Shown: piece by piece, positions 27,627-36,408 of the stretch
How positions within the stretch are numbered: position 1 is the first letter of the stretch
Layout of the letters: every line of letters begins with the position of its first letter
Source: CAZSLO01 sp964608025
GTDB taxonomy: Bacteria > Chloroflexota > Dehalococcoidia > Lucifugimonadales > CAJWER01
Direction of reading: 5' to 3'
DNA: 64,000 nucleotides
Assembly: GCA_964608025.1 (NCBI GenBank)
Contig: CAZSLO010000014.1
Coordinates: 73,503 to 137,502 of the forward strand
The notes under the pieces: generated by a model
Told to the model about the DNA's origin: nothing
The model's input: the letters and a program-made list of their open reading frames with translations, nothing else
Database searches by the model: none
Translations under genes and position numbers: made by a program

Positions 27627-28235
27627 TTACTTTGAAATCCTTACCAACATGGGAACTGCAATGGTGCCCAAGGCATCTAGGATCACTAACGCCCCGAGAA
27701 TCCTAATAAGCGGTCCCGGGAGATCTCCTACCCATATAGCAACTAATATCAATATTCCTACAATTACAATTATCGATACAGTGATTCTTTGTGATAATGA
27801 TATTAGTTTTTTAGTAGGTATGGGTATCAATAACAACAGGGAATGGTTAATAGCAATTGAAACAACTCCAGCTGAGCCTAGGCTTTTCCAGAACATTTCA
27901 CCACCACCGATATCTCCACCCCAAATCAAGAGTAGTATCATTCCGAAAAAAGTTATCGACGCAAATATAGCAACCTTTGAGACATGCGGATATCGAGTCC
28001 GTTCTAGATGAAATAGGCTTGGTAAAGACAGGATACTGAAGCCTGTTAGAGTACCGGTAGTAGCTAGTATTTTTACCTCGGTCTCATCAAAATCACCCAC
28101 TAAAACAATAATGATTCCTATACCAGCGCTTGAAACAAGAGAAAGAACAATCGCCACAAGTGCTATGCGAGTAGGTTTCCATATACCAGTGCTACTCAAA
28201 AGACTCAAGGGATACCTCTTATTGTCAACTGCCAA
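27627..28235 (-). CDS. Hypothetical polytopic membrane protein
   Basis: I do not recognise a family. The 202-residue protein has about six hydrophobic segments, including IALVAIVLSLVSSAGIGIII, VAIFASITFFGMILLLIWGG, ITVSIIVIVGILILVAIWVG and LGALVILDALGTIAVPMLV. Two paired segments with similar spacing suggest a repeated helical unit. It uses a TTG start at 28235 with no strong Shine-Dalgarno. Its reading frame is the longest across this stretch, and the hydrophobic pattern supports real coding. It has no obvious operon partner. Confidence 0.6.
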   Translation of the reverse strand: MAVDNKRYPLSLLSSTGIWKPTRIALVAIVLSLVSSAGIGIIIVLVGDFDETEVKILATTGTLTGFSILSLPSLFHLERTRYPHVSKVAIFASITFFGMILLLIWGGDIGGGEMFWKSLGSAGVVSIAINHSLLLLIPIPTKKLISLSQRITVSIIVIVGILILVAIWVGDLPGPLIRILGALVILDALGTIAVPMLVRISK

Positions 28236-28409
28236 TGATCAAAGTAGAGACTACCAAGTTTAAAGATAGTATAAAGACTCCTGAGGTGAAACTAGAAAAC
28301 ATCTCTAATTGTTTGGTTAACATTAGGATTATGTATTAAAGTCGCTGAATTGGTTATTTTATAACGCCAAACAGCAAACCAATTCTGGTTTAGTGAAAAG
28401 GAGATAGAT

Positions 28410-28886
28410 ATGAGTTCATTGATCAATGTTAGAAAAGCTATTCCAGATGACATTGATGCAGTAGTAGATCTATACATGGAAAATGCCGATCCAAACTGGA
28501 CAACGCTTACTAGGAAAGCTATGACGATGGGAATAAGTAAGTTGATCTCCGATCCAGATAAGGGATACCAAATTGTAGCTGAATCTGGAAAAATCATTGT
28601 CGGTCTTCTCAGACTAGCACCAGAGTGGAGTCCATATAGACAAGGTACTTTTTGGTGGGTGGAAAACGTATACGTAATTCCGCACTGGAGACGCAAAGGG
28701 GTATATACCAGTATGCATGATTTCATTTACGAGACTGCCAGATCTGATAATTCAATTTGCGGTATTAGGCTATATACAGATGAAGAAAATTACGCTGCCC
28801 GAAAAACCTACATGAAAGTTGGTATGCATGGACATATGACAGAACAGTTTGAAATTGATTTCGTGTTTGGCTCCCATCACCGTTAG
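28410..28886 (+). CDS. GNAT family N-acetyltransferase
   Basis: The 158-residue protein fits a single GNAT domain. It starts INVRKAIPDDIDAVVDLYMEN. The strand before the acetyl-CoA loop is WWVENVYVIPHWRRKGVYTSMH, where RRKGVY is the R/Q-x-x-G-x-G/A-type pyrophosphate loop. It ends with IRLYTDEENYAARKTYMKVGM, the usual Tyr-rich C-terminal segment. It would transfer an acetyl group from acetyl-CoA to an amine, and the acceptor is unknown. A perfect AAGGAG site precedes the ATG at 28410. It converges on the ion-channel gene. Confidence 0.86.
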   Translation: MSSLINVRKAIPDDIDAVVDLYMENADPNWTTLTRKAMTMGISKLISDPDKGYQIVAESGKIIVGLLRLAPEWSPYRQGTFWWVENVYVIPHWRRKGVYTSMHDFIYETARSDNSICGIRLYTDEENYAARKTYMKVGMHGHMTEQFEIDFVFGSHHR

Positions 28887-28957
28887 TCATTTAAAAACTT
28901 TATTTTGCAAATTCAACCGAACCGGAATTGGAAAATATTATCAAGTCCACATATTTT

Positions 28958-29677
28958 CTATTTATCGGACGATATTTCTGATTTTAACTCCCTTATCTGC
29001 TGTGTTAACTCAGCAATAACCTTGGTGCTTGGGTCTCCCGCATTTGAAAAAACTGCAGCTAGATTTGCTGTGATAGCTCCAAATATCCCCAATCCACCAA
29101 GCATCAAAATCACAGCCATTCCACGCCCCGCCATAGACACGGGTACTGTATCTCCATAGGCGTAACCAATAGTAGTGGTAGTAACTAAAGACCACCATAG
29201 AGACTGTGAAAAAGACACGAGAGAAGAGTCGTATCCTTGTTCAACGGTGGTAACTACTGTTGCACCAATCATCACCAGACCTACAGCATAGACAAACAGG
29301 AAATCAGGCTTACCAGCCCTGGTTATACCTTTATAACTTTTCGCTGCGAATACAATTAACCTGATTATTCTCAATGAGCGAAACCATGGTACTACTACGG
29401 CAATAAGCTCCAACCAATGATTTTTTAAGTAATTGATCCTATCAGCAGACAAGGAAACCTTAATCGCCATATCTACAACAAATAATCCCCAAATCAATAC
29501 GTCCCCTATCAAAAATATGCTTTCTTCATTCTTCGACATATCCCAAAGCAATGGACCAATTAACAAAGGGATCATTACCAGAGACAGAATCATCAAAGGG
29601 ATCTCAGTGATACGCTCCATCTTGCCTAGTAATAACTCTCTAGAATTATGTAGTTCTTTTGCATTGAACGTACTCAT
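28958..29677 (-). CDS. Voltage-gated-type potassium channel family protein with atypical filter
   Basis: This 239-residue protein has the plan of a small six-helix cation channel: helices S1-S4 in residues 20-130, then a pore. The S4-like segment WFRSLRIIRLIVFAAKSYKG carries spaced Arg and Lys residues. The pore helix SLWWSLVTTTTIG leads into GYAYGDTVP (residues 171-179), where typical potassium channels have TVGYGD. The extra two residues are encoded at 29150-29167 and the frame is intact. S6 is AVILMLGGLGIFGAITANLAAVF, followed by a short helical tail. An AGGAGG site precedes the ATG. Ion selectivity may therefore differ from classical channels. Confidence 0.82.
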   Translation of the reverse strand: MSTFNAKELHNSRELLLGKMERITEIPLMILSLVMIPLLIGPLLWDMSKNEESIFLIGDVLIWGLFVVDMAIKVSLSADRINYLKNHWLELIAVVVPWFRSLRIIRLIVFAAKSYKGITRAGKPDFLFVYAVGLVMIGATVVTTVEQGYDSSLVSFSQSLWWSLVTTTTIGYAYGDTVPVSMAGRGMAVILMLGGLGIFGAITANLAAVFSNAGDPSTKVIAELTQQIRELKSEISSDK

Positions 29678-29780
29678 ATTATCCTCCTATTTCTGCTTGC
29701 CCAGATGGTGCTAGGATCTAAACAGAAACCGTCAAAGCCAACTAAAATCCTTAAGTTAATGCTAAGTAACCATTTGCAGT

Positions 29781-29810
29781 AAACAACAAAACCCCTCTTT
29801 TATAGAGGGG
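29781..29810 (-). terminator. Rho-independent terminator of the tRNA(CAT) gene
   Basis: A perfect 7-bp stem, CCCCTCT (29792-29798) and AGAGGGG (29804-29810), has a five-base loop. On the minus strand it is followed by TTTTGTTGTTT (29791-29781). It sits 38 bases past the tRNA 3' end and is the clearest intrinsic terminator in the window. Confidence 0.85.
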
Positions 29811-29847
29811 CCAGAGGAGATAATCTTGTAGCTAAATAGATAAGTGA

Positions 29848-29922
<75 letters not shown>

Positions 29923-30097
29923 TGATACGGGTTTTACCTCGAACATACGATACCCATACATAAACTATTATCCAAGTGTATCATGGCATTATTCAATCAT
30001 ATTTCCTATATTTCAATTTCCTCAACCCAATTCGTTGACAACTCCACAGCCCGCGGATACATTTCGGAAATAAAGAATTGTTTCCCGGGCGTAAAAA

Positions 30098-31282
30098 ATG
30101 GCAATTGCAAATAAAATTCGAAATCTCATGGAGAGAGGCTCCTGGATCCGTAAGATGTTCGAAGAAGGTATTGCTCTCAAAGAGCAATATGGTGCCGATA
30201 ATGTCTACGATCTGTCGCTTGGCAACCCCGAAATGGAACCGCCCACTGAATTTACCCGTGAGTTAGTCAAGCTTTCCAGAGATACAACGTCTGGAACGCA
30301 TAGGTATATGCCTAACGCCGGTTATCTTGAAACACGAACAGCCGTTGCATCTCAGCTATCCACAGAAACTGGGCTTATATTCACCGCCAACCACATATTG
30401 ATGTCATGTGGAGCTGGTGGTGCGCTAAACGTAGTAATGAAAACCTTGCTCGATCCTAACGACGAAGTAGTGATATTCGCACCTTATTTCGTGGAATACC
30501 TATTTTACGCCGATAATCATAGGGGCCAATGTCGGACTGTCCCGCCTGATGATAGATTTCTACCTGATTTCGACGCCCTCGAACACACCATCGGTCCACA
30601 GACCCGCATCGTGCTCGTCAGTTCACCAAGTAACCCAACGGGGGTTGTCTACGATTCTAACGTACTTTCCCGCATTGGAGATGTTATTCGCCGTAAAGAA
30701 ACAGAATTTGGAATCGAGATCTCATTGGTAAGCGATGAACCGTACCGAAAAATACTGTTCGATAACATAGAGTACCCGCAAATCTTCAAACACCACCCAA
30801 GAAGTATTGTGGTGACTTCCCATTCAAAAGATCTCGCCTTGCCTGGTGAGCGGATAGGGTTTGTTGCAGTAAGCCCTAACTATAATGATGCAGACGAGAT
30901 CATGGATGGCCTCACCTTCTGTAATCGAACGCTGGGATTCGTCAACGCACCCGCCTTAATGCAACTGATAGTAAAAGAGTTACAGGACGTAACCATTGAT
31001 GTAGGAATTTATCAAGCAAAACGCGATTTTCTATACGAGGCTCTTACAAAAATTGGGTACTCCGTAGTAAAACCTGGAGGCGCTTTCTACATGTTCCCAA
31101 AATCACCCTTAGAAGACGATGTTGCCTTTGTAAACGAGTTGCGTAAACAAAGAGTATTGGTAGTACCAGGCAGCGGATTTGGTACACCAGGTCATTTTCG
31201 AATTTCATACTGTGTCAACGACTCTACCCTAGAGGGCTCGATCGATGGATTTCGCGAAGCTTTTATCTCATCCCAAATTTAG
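30098..31282 (+). CDS. Class I/II pyridoxal-phosphate aminotransferase
   Basis: The 394-residue protein is a fold-type I aminotransferase. LVSSPSNPTGVVY has the conserved Asn that contacts the cofactor, SLVSDEPYRKI contains Asp and Tyr for the pyridine ring, and SHSKDLALPGERIGF holds the Schiff-base Lys. The C-terminal GHFRISYCVND provides the substrate-carboxylate Arg. It probably transfers the amino group of an amino acid such as aspartate or glutamate to a keto acid. The Lys motif SKDLALPGERIG is typical of PLP-dependent aminotransferases annotated as aspartate-type. There is only a weak Shine-Dalgarno before the ATG at 30098. Confidence 0.9.
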   Translation: MAIANKIRNLMERGSWIRKMFEEGIALKEQYGADNVYDLSLGNPEMEPPTEFTRELVKLSRDTTSGTHRYMPNAGYLETRTAVASQLSTETGLIFTANHILMSCGAGGALNVVMKTLLDPNDEVVIFAPYFVEYLFYADNHRGQCRTVPPDDRFLPDFDALEHTIGPQTRIVLVSSPSNPTGVVYDSNVLSRIGDVIRRKETEFGIEISLVSDEPYRKILFDNIEYPQIFKHHPRSIVVTSHSKDLALPGERIGFVAVSPNYNDADEIMDGLTFCNRTLGFVNAPALMQLIVKELQDVTIDVGIYQAKRDFLYEALTKIGYSVVKPGGAFYMFPKSPLEDDVAFVNELRKQRVLVVPGSGFGTPGHFRISYCVNDSTLEGSIDGFREAFISSQI

Positions 31283-31321
31283 ATGCACTGCTGAAATTCT
31301 TAAGAAATTCGACTACCTATA

Positions 31322-32653
31322 TTACGTCACAAATCTCCTAAAAGGCTCGCGCTTCGGATCTACATCTAGCAGGTTGTCAAGTTCACCCTCCAAGGCCCTC
31401 TGAACGACCTTGAATGTGTCCTCCGCGGCGTCGGCGGTCCGTTGTATATCCTCATCGGTGTGGGCCAGCGTAGGCGTAAAACCAATATTGCAATGTATAC
31501 CACGTCGCGCCATTTCTTGAATGAACAACGTATTGACCTTAGGCATTAAAGAATCATCTGGTAGATCGAAGTTCACCGCGCATCTATAGTGCCATCCCCT
31601 AACATTGGCCGGGACTCCTACCGAATCTATTGCTCCTTGCATAGCAGTACGCATCTTTTCCCCCAGCAATTCAAATTCTGAGACAGATTTACGGTTCTTC
31701 AACTCGTTGATTGTTGCTAGTGACGCCGCCAGACCGACATTATCGCTCCAGTATGAACTTGAAATAAACATTCGTCCCGCCAATTCCATTACGTCCCTAG
31801 AGCCAACAACAACCCCCATAGGAAATCCGTTGCTTATCGCCTTAGCAAAAACAGACATATCGGGCGTTACGCCAGTGTATTCCTGAATACCACCTATCCT
31901 TGTGCGCCAGCCACAAGATACTTCATCGAAAATAAGTATGGCATCGTTGGCTCGAACAATTTGTTGCACACCCTCAAGATAGCCTTCAGGCGGTATACCC
32001 GAGCGAAGAGGCTCCATCATCACAGCCGCAACCTCGCCCTTATTCTCTTCAAATAATTGTTCTAAGTTATTGAGATCCCCATATGTGAAGGGCAGTGCAG
32101 TACCCGCCAGAATCTTTGGAACTCCAATTGGCTCGATCCCGGTAATAGGAAATTCACCAGTGTCAGGGTCAGCTAGATAGTTAACCGATTGGTACCAGTC
32201 ATGCCATCCGTGGTATCCAGAAAAGAGTATCTTGTCGCGTCCCGTGTTACCCCTGGCAATTTTAATCGCAACCGTGCACGCCTCTCCTCCACCCTTACAA
32301 TAGCGAACCATTTCTGCACTTGGGATAGTATCGACAAGTAATTCCGCAAGCTCGACTTCCATGGGGCTATTAACGGTGAAAAGGCTACTGTCGTCTATCT
32401 GTTGTTTAACAGCACTGTTAACAACCTCATCTGCGTGCCCGAGTATCACAGCGCTTACACAATTCACCCAATCAATATACTCATTCCCATCGACATCTAA
32501 AAAACGTGACCCTTTGGCATGCTCTGCATAAACAGGACTAACGCCCTCTGCAAACTGACTTGCACGCCGACTCACTAGCTGTGTCTTACCAGGAATAAGT
32601 TCACCGGCTCTCTCATAAAGCTCCATCGATTTTTTGGCTCTTTCATCAATCAT
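31322..32653 (-). CDS. Class III aminotransferase, glutamate-1-semialdehyde aminomutase-like (copy 1)
   Basis: The protein of about 443 residues matches class III aminotransferases of the HemL-like group. Motifs are YIDWVNCVSAVILGHADEVV, RYCKGGGEACTVAIKIAR, ILFSGYHGWHDW, LIFDEVSCGWR and MSVFAKAISNGFPMGVVVG with the PLP Lys. The Gly-rich KGGGEA where HemL has a Ser/Thr-containing loop, and the absence of haem genes nearby, suggest a related amino-acid aminotransferase rather than true HemL. The ATG at 32653 has AAGGAG nine bases before it. A longer frame to 32719 is less likely. A second family member lies at 59794-61074. Confidence 0.87.
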   Translation of the reverse strand: MIDERAKKSMELYERAGELIPGKTQLVSRRASQFAEGVSPVYAEHAKGSRFLDVDGNEYIDWVNCVSAVILGHADEVVNSAVKQQIDDSSLFTVNSPMEVELAELLVDTIPSAEMVRYCKGGGEACTVAIKIARGNTGRDKILFSGYHGWHDWYQSVNYLADPDTGEFPITGIEPIGVPKILAGTALPFTYGDLNNLEQLFEENKGEVAAVMMEPLRSGIPPEGYLEGVQQIVRANDAILIFDEVSCGWRTRIGGIQEYTGVTPDMSVFAKAISNGFPMGVVVGSRDVMELAGRMFISSSYWSDNVGLAASLATINELKNRKSVSEFELLGEKMRTAMQGAIDSVGVPANVRGWHYRCAVNFDLPDDSLMPKVNTLFIQEMARRGIHCNIGFTPTLAHTDEDIQRTADAAEDTFKVVQRALEGELDNLLDVDPKREPFRRFVT

Positions 32654-32786
32654 TGTTTTGTTCTCCTTGACTGTCCACAGATGAATCCATTCCCAAATCT
32701 CGCAGCTTAGCGGCAACAATCTTGTTGGCCCAGGGTGAGTTTAGCGCGGAGCTACCAAGGGCACAAGCAACGGTCTGCAACGATGG

Positions 32787-32834
32787 ATGGATGACAAAAC
32801 AGGCTCATCCATTTCACCGTTTATTTCAGACGGT
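32787..32834. repeat. Two adjacent inverted repeats downstream of the dnaC-like gene
   Basis: ATGGATGA (32787-32794) and TCATCCAT (32805-32812) form a perfect 8-bp stem with a ten-base loop. ACCGT (32816-32820) and ACGGT (32830-32834) form a second stem with a nine-base loop. They lie past the end of the replication operon and before the aminotransferase start. There is no T-run, so they do not form a standard terminator. Confidence 0.45.
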
Positions 32835-32879
32835 TAATTTACCTTGAGAGCAATAATCTTACTGTGGACCATATATCAA

Positions 32880-34277
32880 TTAGTTGGAAGCAGTTCTACC
32901 AGATCGTTTGGTTCTAGGGGTACTAATTCTACGTCGTTTATTGCGATAATCTGGTGCCTTTATCCGTATGTGTATAGACACTGAAGGATCCTGAACCCGC
33001 GAGGTTATTGGGTCTAGTTCGTCATCAAAGTTCATCATACTTGTTATAACAGTGGGTAAACGCACATTATGGCGATGGACAATTATCTGATAGAGCTTTT
33101 CAACCGCCCAGTCACTTCTCTGTTCCTTACCAAGATCATCCAGAATAAGCAGAGGGGCATTCTTTACCTCCTCAAACAAGCTGTCATAACGAACTGGGCT
33201 ACCCGGCTTAAATGTATAGCGAAGATAATCCATGAGTTCAGGTACGAACGCGAATATCACCGGCTTACCCTGTTCAAGCTGAGTCGCGGCGATAGCAACT
33301 GCTAAATGAGTCTTCCCTACCCCAGTCTCACCAGATAGAGTCAGCCATCCCTCTGGATCTGCCGCAAAGGCAGTCGCAGCACGGTGTGCTGACTCTAAAC
33401 CTTCCTTCTGACTCGCTGTCGGATTATTACCTCTCAGATCATAACGATCAAAAGTCATCCGTCCAAGCATTCCCGGTTCAATACGGCCTAGCGGACTAGC
33501 AGGCTCAGTACGTTTGGGTTCAATTTCTATTACCTTGCTTAATACGGATGATTGAAGTCGAGTAGCAATATATTGGTCCAGTGCAGAAAGGGATACCGAA
33601 GAAGTCACTACAGTGGGCAATTCCATATTGTATCGATGATTAATTATCTGGCCTAATTTCTCCTCGGCCCACGATGTTGTGCTATGGCTTCCTAAACCAT
33701 CCAAAATGAGGATAGGAGTAGATTTTACCTGTTCGAAAAGTTCGCTATAGGCCAAATCACTTGCCGGGCTGAATGTGGAGCGTAAATGATCAAGCAAATC
33801 AGGTACATGACTAAAGAAAACTACATGGCCTCTTTCTATACATCTATTGCCAATCGCAGCTGCTAAATGGGTTTTACCAGACCCATTGGGGCCAACTAGT
33901 ACAAGCCAACCAATCAGCCTATCTCCATAATCTAGAGCAGATTCATATGCGCGAAGATAGCTTTCCTTACTCCCGGCAACCTGTAAATTTTCGATATCGA
34001 TGGAATCAAAAGTGAACCGGGACAGGTTACCTAGATTGCTATATTTTAATAAACGTGTGTGTTGATCTTCTTCGATATTTTGGCGCTGACAATCACACGC
34101 AACAGTACGCCCAAAATCAGGATCGCCGACTGGCGCCTCCAGCGTGAGCCAACCCCGCCCTCCACAGTTCTCACATATATCTATTTGTTCTTCCAAGTCT
34201 GGCAAATCATTAGGTTGTCTATCTCCTAAAGAATTCTTTATAGCCAGTCGTCTTAGAATCTCTCCCAGATCTTCCAT
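32880..34277 (-). CDS. DnaC/DnaI-like helicase loader with two tandem AAA+ ATPase domains
   Basis: This protein of about 465 residues contains two copies of an IstB/DnaC-type ATPase. The N-terminus has a zinc-finger-like set, CENCGG (Cys35, Cys38) and ACDCQR (Cys61, Cys63), as in DnaI. Module 1 has Walker A GPNGSGKT (129-136) and Walker B ILILDG (189-194), where the second acidic residue is Gly. Module 2 has GETGVGKT (316-323) and a normal LLILDD (376-381), then SRVQDPSVSIHIRIKAPDYR. Both modules share FSHVPDLLDHLR- or FAFVPELMDYLR-like segments. Typical DnaC/DnaI proteins (about 250-310 residues) have one module. The ATG at 34277 overlaps the dnaD-like gene by 59 bases. It should load DnaB. 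Confidence 0.86.
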   Translation of the reverse strand: MEDLGEILRRLAIKNSLGDRQPNDLPDLEEQIDICENCGGRGWLTLEAPVGDPDFGRTVACDCQRQNIEEDQHTRLLKYSNLGNLSRFTFDSIDIENLQVAGSKESYLRAYESALDYGDRLIGWLVLVGPNGSGKTHLAAAIGNRCIERGHVVFFSHVPDLLDHLRSTFSPASDLAYSELFEQVKSTPILILDGLGSHSTTSWAEEKLGQIINHRYNMELPTVVTSSVSLSALDQYIATRLQSSVLSKVIEIEPKRTEPASPLGRIEPGMLGRMTFDRYDLRGNNPTASQKEGLESAHRAATAFAADPEGWLTLSGETGVGKTHLAVAIAATQLEQGKPVIFAFVPELMDYLRYTFKPGSPVRYDSLFEEVKNAPLLILDDLGKEQRSDWAVEKLYQIIVHRHNVRLPTVITSMMNFDDELDPITSRVQDPSVSIHIRIKAPDYRNKRRRISTPRTKRSGRTASN

Positions 34278-34896
34278 CGTCCTTTCCCTCGCGCTCCCAG
34301 CGCTCCAGAATAGCAGCAACGTAACGCCAACTCCTCTTGTTGCTCTTCACCGCTTCTCTAAAAGCCTCTTCAATCCATTCAGATGGGTACTGTTTCTCCG
34401 CATCTTTCAGTTCCTCTGTAATCATTGGATTTAACATGCCTATATTCGCCTCGTATAAGGAGAAAATATTAGGACGATCAAATGGTCCCTCAAATGGTTC
34501 TATCTGGTCAAAAGAAGAAAAAGTGCTTCCATCAATAGTGTTTACCGTCTTCCGACCTGTTTCAGTATTCAGTACAAATACACTGGACTCCGAACCGTTG
34601 GTGCCCAATACTGCCTGCAAGACTGTGCCTCGGTCTATAGCCAACTTCAGTCCCCTAGTGATTGCAGCCTGTGATCCAGAGGTATCATTTGCCAATCCCC
34701 TAGCAAGAATGGGATCTGAGAACAAGTCTGCCTTTGAGACATATCTCGGAAATCCGGTCTTTCCGTGCAAAAGCTTGATAATTCTCAAAGTACACTTTAG
34801 TTCTGCAACATCTTCGATTTGCTCAAGGAGAGGCCCAAACATAGGATCAGGTACAGGCGTAAATCGAACCTTTGGTGGAAATCCCAGGTAACTCAT
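34219..34896 (-). CDS. DnaD-domain replication initiation protein
   Basis: The protein of about 225 residues ends with a DnaD-like helical domain: IFSLYEANIGMLNPMITEEL, then YPSEWIEEAFREAVKSNKRSW and RYVAAILERWEREGK, the last being the conserved Y-x-x-x-I-L-x-x-W motif. The N-terminal part resembles a winged-helix region. In Firmicutes, DnaD helps to remodel the origin and recruit the helicase loader. The start at 34896 follows directly after the dnaB stop (one base between), with GGGGAG upstream. It lies between dnaB and the dnaC-like gene, as expected for a primosome operon. The final part of the gene overlaps the next gene. Confidence 0.85.
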   Translation of the reverse strand: MSYLGFPPKVRFTPVPDPMFGPLLEQIEDVAELKCTLRIIKLLHGKTGFPRYVSKADLFSDPILARGLANDTSGSQAAITRGLKLAIDRGTVLQAVLGTNGSESSVFVLNTETGRKTVNTIDGSTFSSFDQIEPFEGPFDRPNIFSLYEANIGMLNPMITEELKDAEKQYPSEWIEEAFREAVKSNKRSWRYVAAILERWEREGKDDGRSGRDSKTTGYKEFFRR

Positions 34897-34897
34897 C

Positions 34898-36277
34898 TTA
34901 CGAAAACTCCCCTGCATCCACCGACTGATCAAGGTTCTCAAAACGTACTACATCTTTACGGAAATATAGCGGGACAGTGCCCGTGGGACCATTACGGTGC
35001 TTTGCCACAATTATCTCAGCAACACTCTCCGGATACGCTTCTGTAGGATGTGTTCGTTCCCAATCTTCCCGGTTAGTGTATACATCTTCCCTGTAGATGA
35101 AAGCGACGACATCTGCGTCCTGTTCAATGCTGCCACTTTCCCTAAGATCGGACAAGATAGGCCTGTGTGAAGGACGCTGTTCCGGTGCTCTACTAAGCTG
35201 GGAACATGCTAGCACAGGGATATCGAGATCCCTCGCAATCCCTTTCAAGGATCGCGAAAAATCTCCCATCTCCTGCACTCGATTATCTATTCTCCTAGCA
35301 CTAGAGGACATTAATTGAAGGTAGTCAACAACTAATAGATCCAAGCCTCTCTCTGCCTGAAGACGCCTCGACTTTCCTCGTATTTCAACAACGCCTTGAA
35401 TTGGAGTATCGTCAATGTATAGTGGTAGTTCAGACAGCAATCCTATAGCGTCAAAGACCCGGTTTTCTTCACGCTCACTAAGCAATCCAATTCTTAGACG
35501 GTGGCTGTCTACGTTTGCTTCCCCCGAAATTAGGCGTACAGCAATCTGTTCCGCACTCATCTCGAGGCTGAATATTCCAACATTAGCACCTTGTTCAGCT
35601 GCATGCCGAGCTATATTGAATGCTAGGGTGCTTTTACCAAGACTAGGACGTGCTGCTGCCACTATCATGTCGGATCTTTGCAAACCATTGCCCAGTAGTT
35701 CATCTAATTTCGTGAATCCAGTAGATATGGGAGCTAGATTTTTACCCTGATCAGATTCTAGAGTAGCCGTATCCTCCATATATACGTCCAACACATCACG
35801 AATGTGTATAAAATCCCGGGTTCCCCGGCCTGAACGCACATTGAAAAGCGCCTCCTCAGCCTGATCTAGCGCTCTTTCTACATCTGAATCACTTTCATAT
35901 CCTATAGTAGCTATATCACCAGCTGCATTAATGAGTTGTCTCATCACCGAGGTACGCTGAACAATATGTCCATAATGTTCCAGGTGTACAGAGGTCGGAG
36001 TTGATTCAACAGCATGTGTCAAATATGCAGTGCCACCAACGTCTTCTAATCTACCAAGCACTGATAGTTCATGGGCTAAAGAAACCTGATTTATCGCCTC
36101 ATCTCGATCAAACAAAGACAAGCATACTTCAAAACACATTCGGTTCTTAGCAATGTAAAAATCAGATGCCCTAAGAAAATGGGTAACCTTGGTGATCGAC
36201 TCCGGATCTACGAGGATAGATCCGATAACGGATTCTTCAGCGTCGGGATCGTGGGGTAAAAGACGATCTACATACAA
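34898..36277 (-). CDS. dnaB: Replicative DNA helicase DnaB
   Basis: The 459-residue protein shows the DnaB N-terminal domain (LLPHDPDAEESVIGSIL), linker and RecA-like domain. Walker A is ARPSLGKST and H1a/DnaB motifs include VGIFSLEMSAEQIAVRLISGEA. Walker B is LLVVDYLQLM, followed by SRSLKGIARDLDIPVLACSQLSR and SDLRESGSIEQDADVVAFIYR with the Arg finger region. It forms the hexameric 5'-3' helicase of the fork. The start is a TTG at 36277. There is no intein in the Walker A or later motifs. It follows rplI by about 130 bases, as in many bacteria, and leads the dnaD- and dnaC-like genes. Confidence 0.96.
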   Translation of the reverse strand: MYVDRLLPHDPDAEESVIGSILVDPESITKVTHFLRASDFYIAKNRMCFEVCLSLFDRDEAINQVSLAHELSVLGRLEDVGGTAYLTHAVESTPTSVHLEHYGHIVQRTSVMRQLINAAGDIATIGYESDSDVERALDQAEEALFNVRSGRGTRDFIHIRDVLDVYMEDTATLESDQGKNLAPISTGFTKLDELLGNGLQRSDMIVAAARPSLGKSTLAFNIARHAAEQGANVGIFSLEMSAEQIAVRLISGEANVDSHRLRIGLLSEREENRVFDAIGLLSELPLYIDDTPIQGVVEIRGKSRRLQAERGLDLLVVDYLQLMSSSARRIDNRVQEMGDFSRSLKGIARDLDIPVLACSQLSRAPEQRPSHRPILSDLRESGSIEQDADVVAFIYREDVYTNREDWERTHPTEAYPESVAEIIVAKHRNGPTGTVPLYFRKDVVRFENLDQSVDAGEFS

Positions 36278-36408
36278 CGGAAGGCCTTAATTTATCTTGG
36301 AGTCTATAACGAGTATAAGCAAACTACGACCTCTTCTGGTGTATAACCAGGGTAGTCCTAAGGATCTTCTAGATCTTAGAGCAATAACTCAGCAAGATCT
36401 ACCGACAA

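Noticed and set aside
27514..28011. Plus-strand ORF of 165 codons opposite the hypothetical membrane protein
   Set aside because: The minus-strand frame has a coherent six-helix hydrophobicity pattern. The plus-strand product is a Thr/Ile/Asn-rich mirror of it and has no ribosome site.
34337..34891. Plus-strand ORF of 184 codons in the dnaD-like gene
   Set aside because: The DnaD motif on the minus strand is clear and the operon context is strong.
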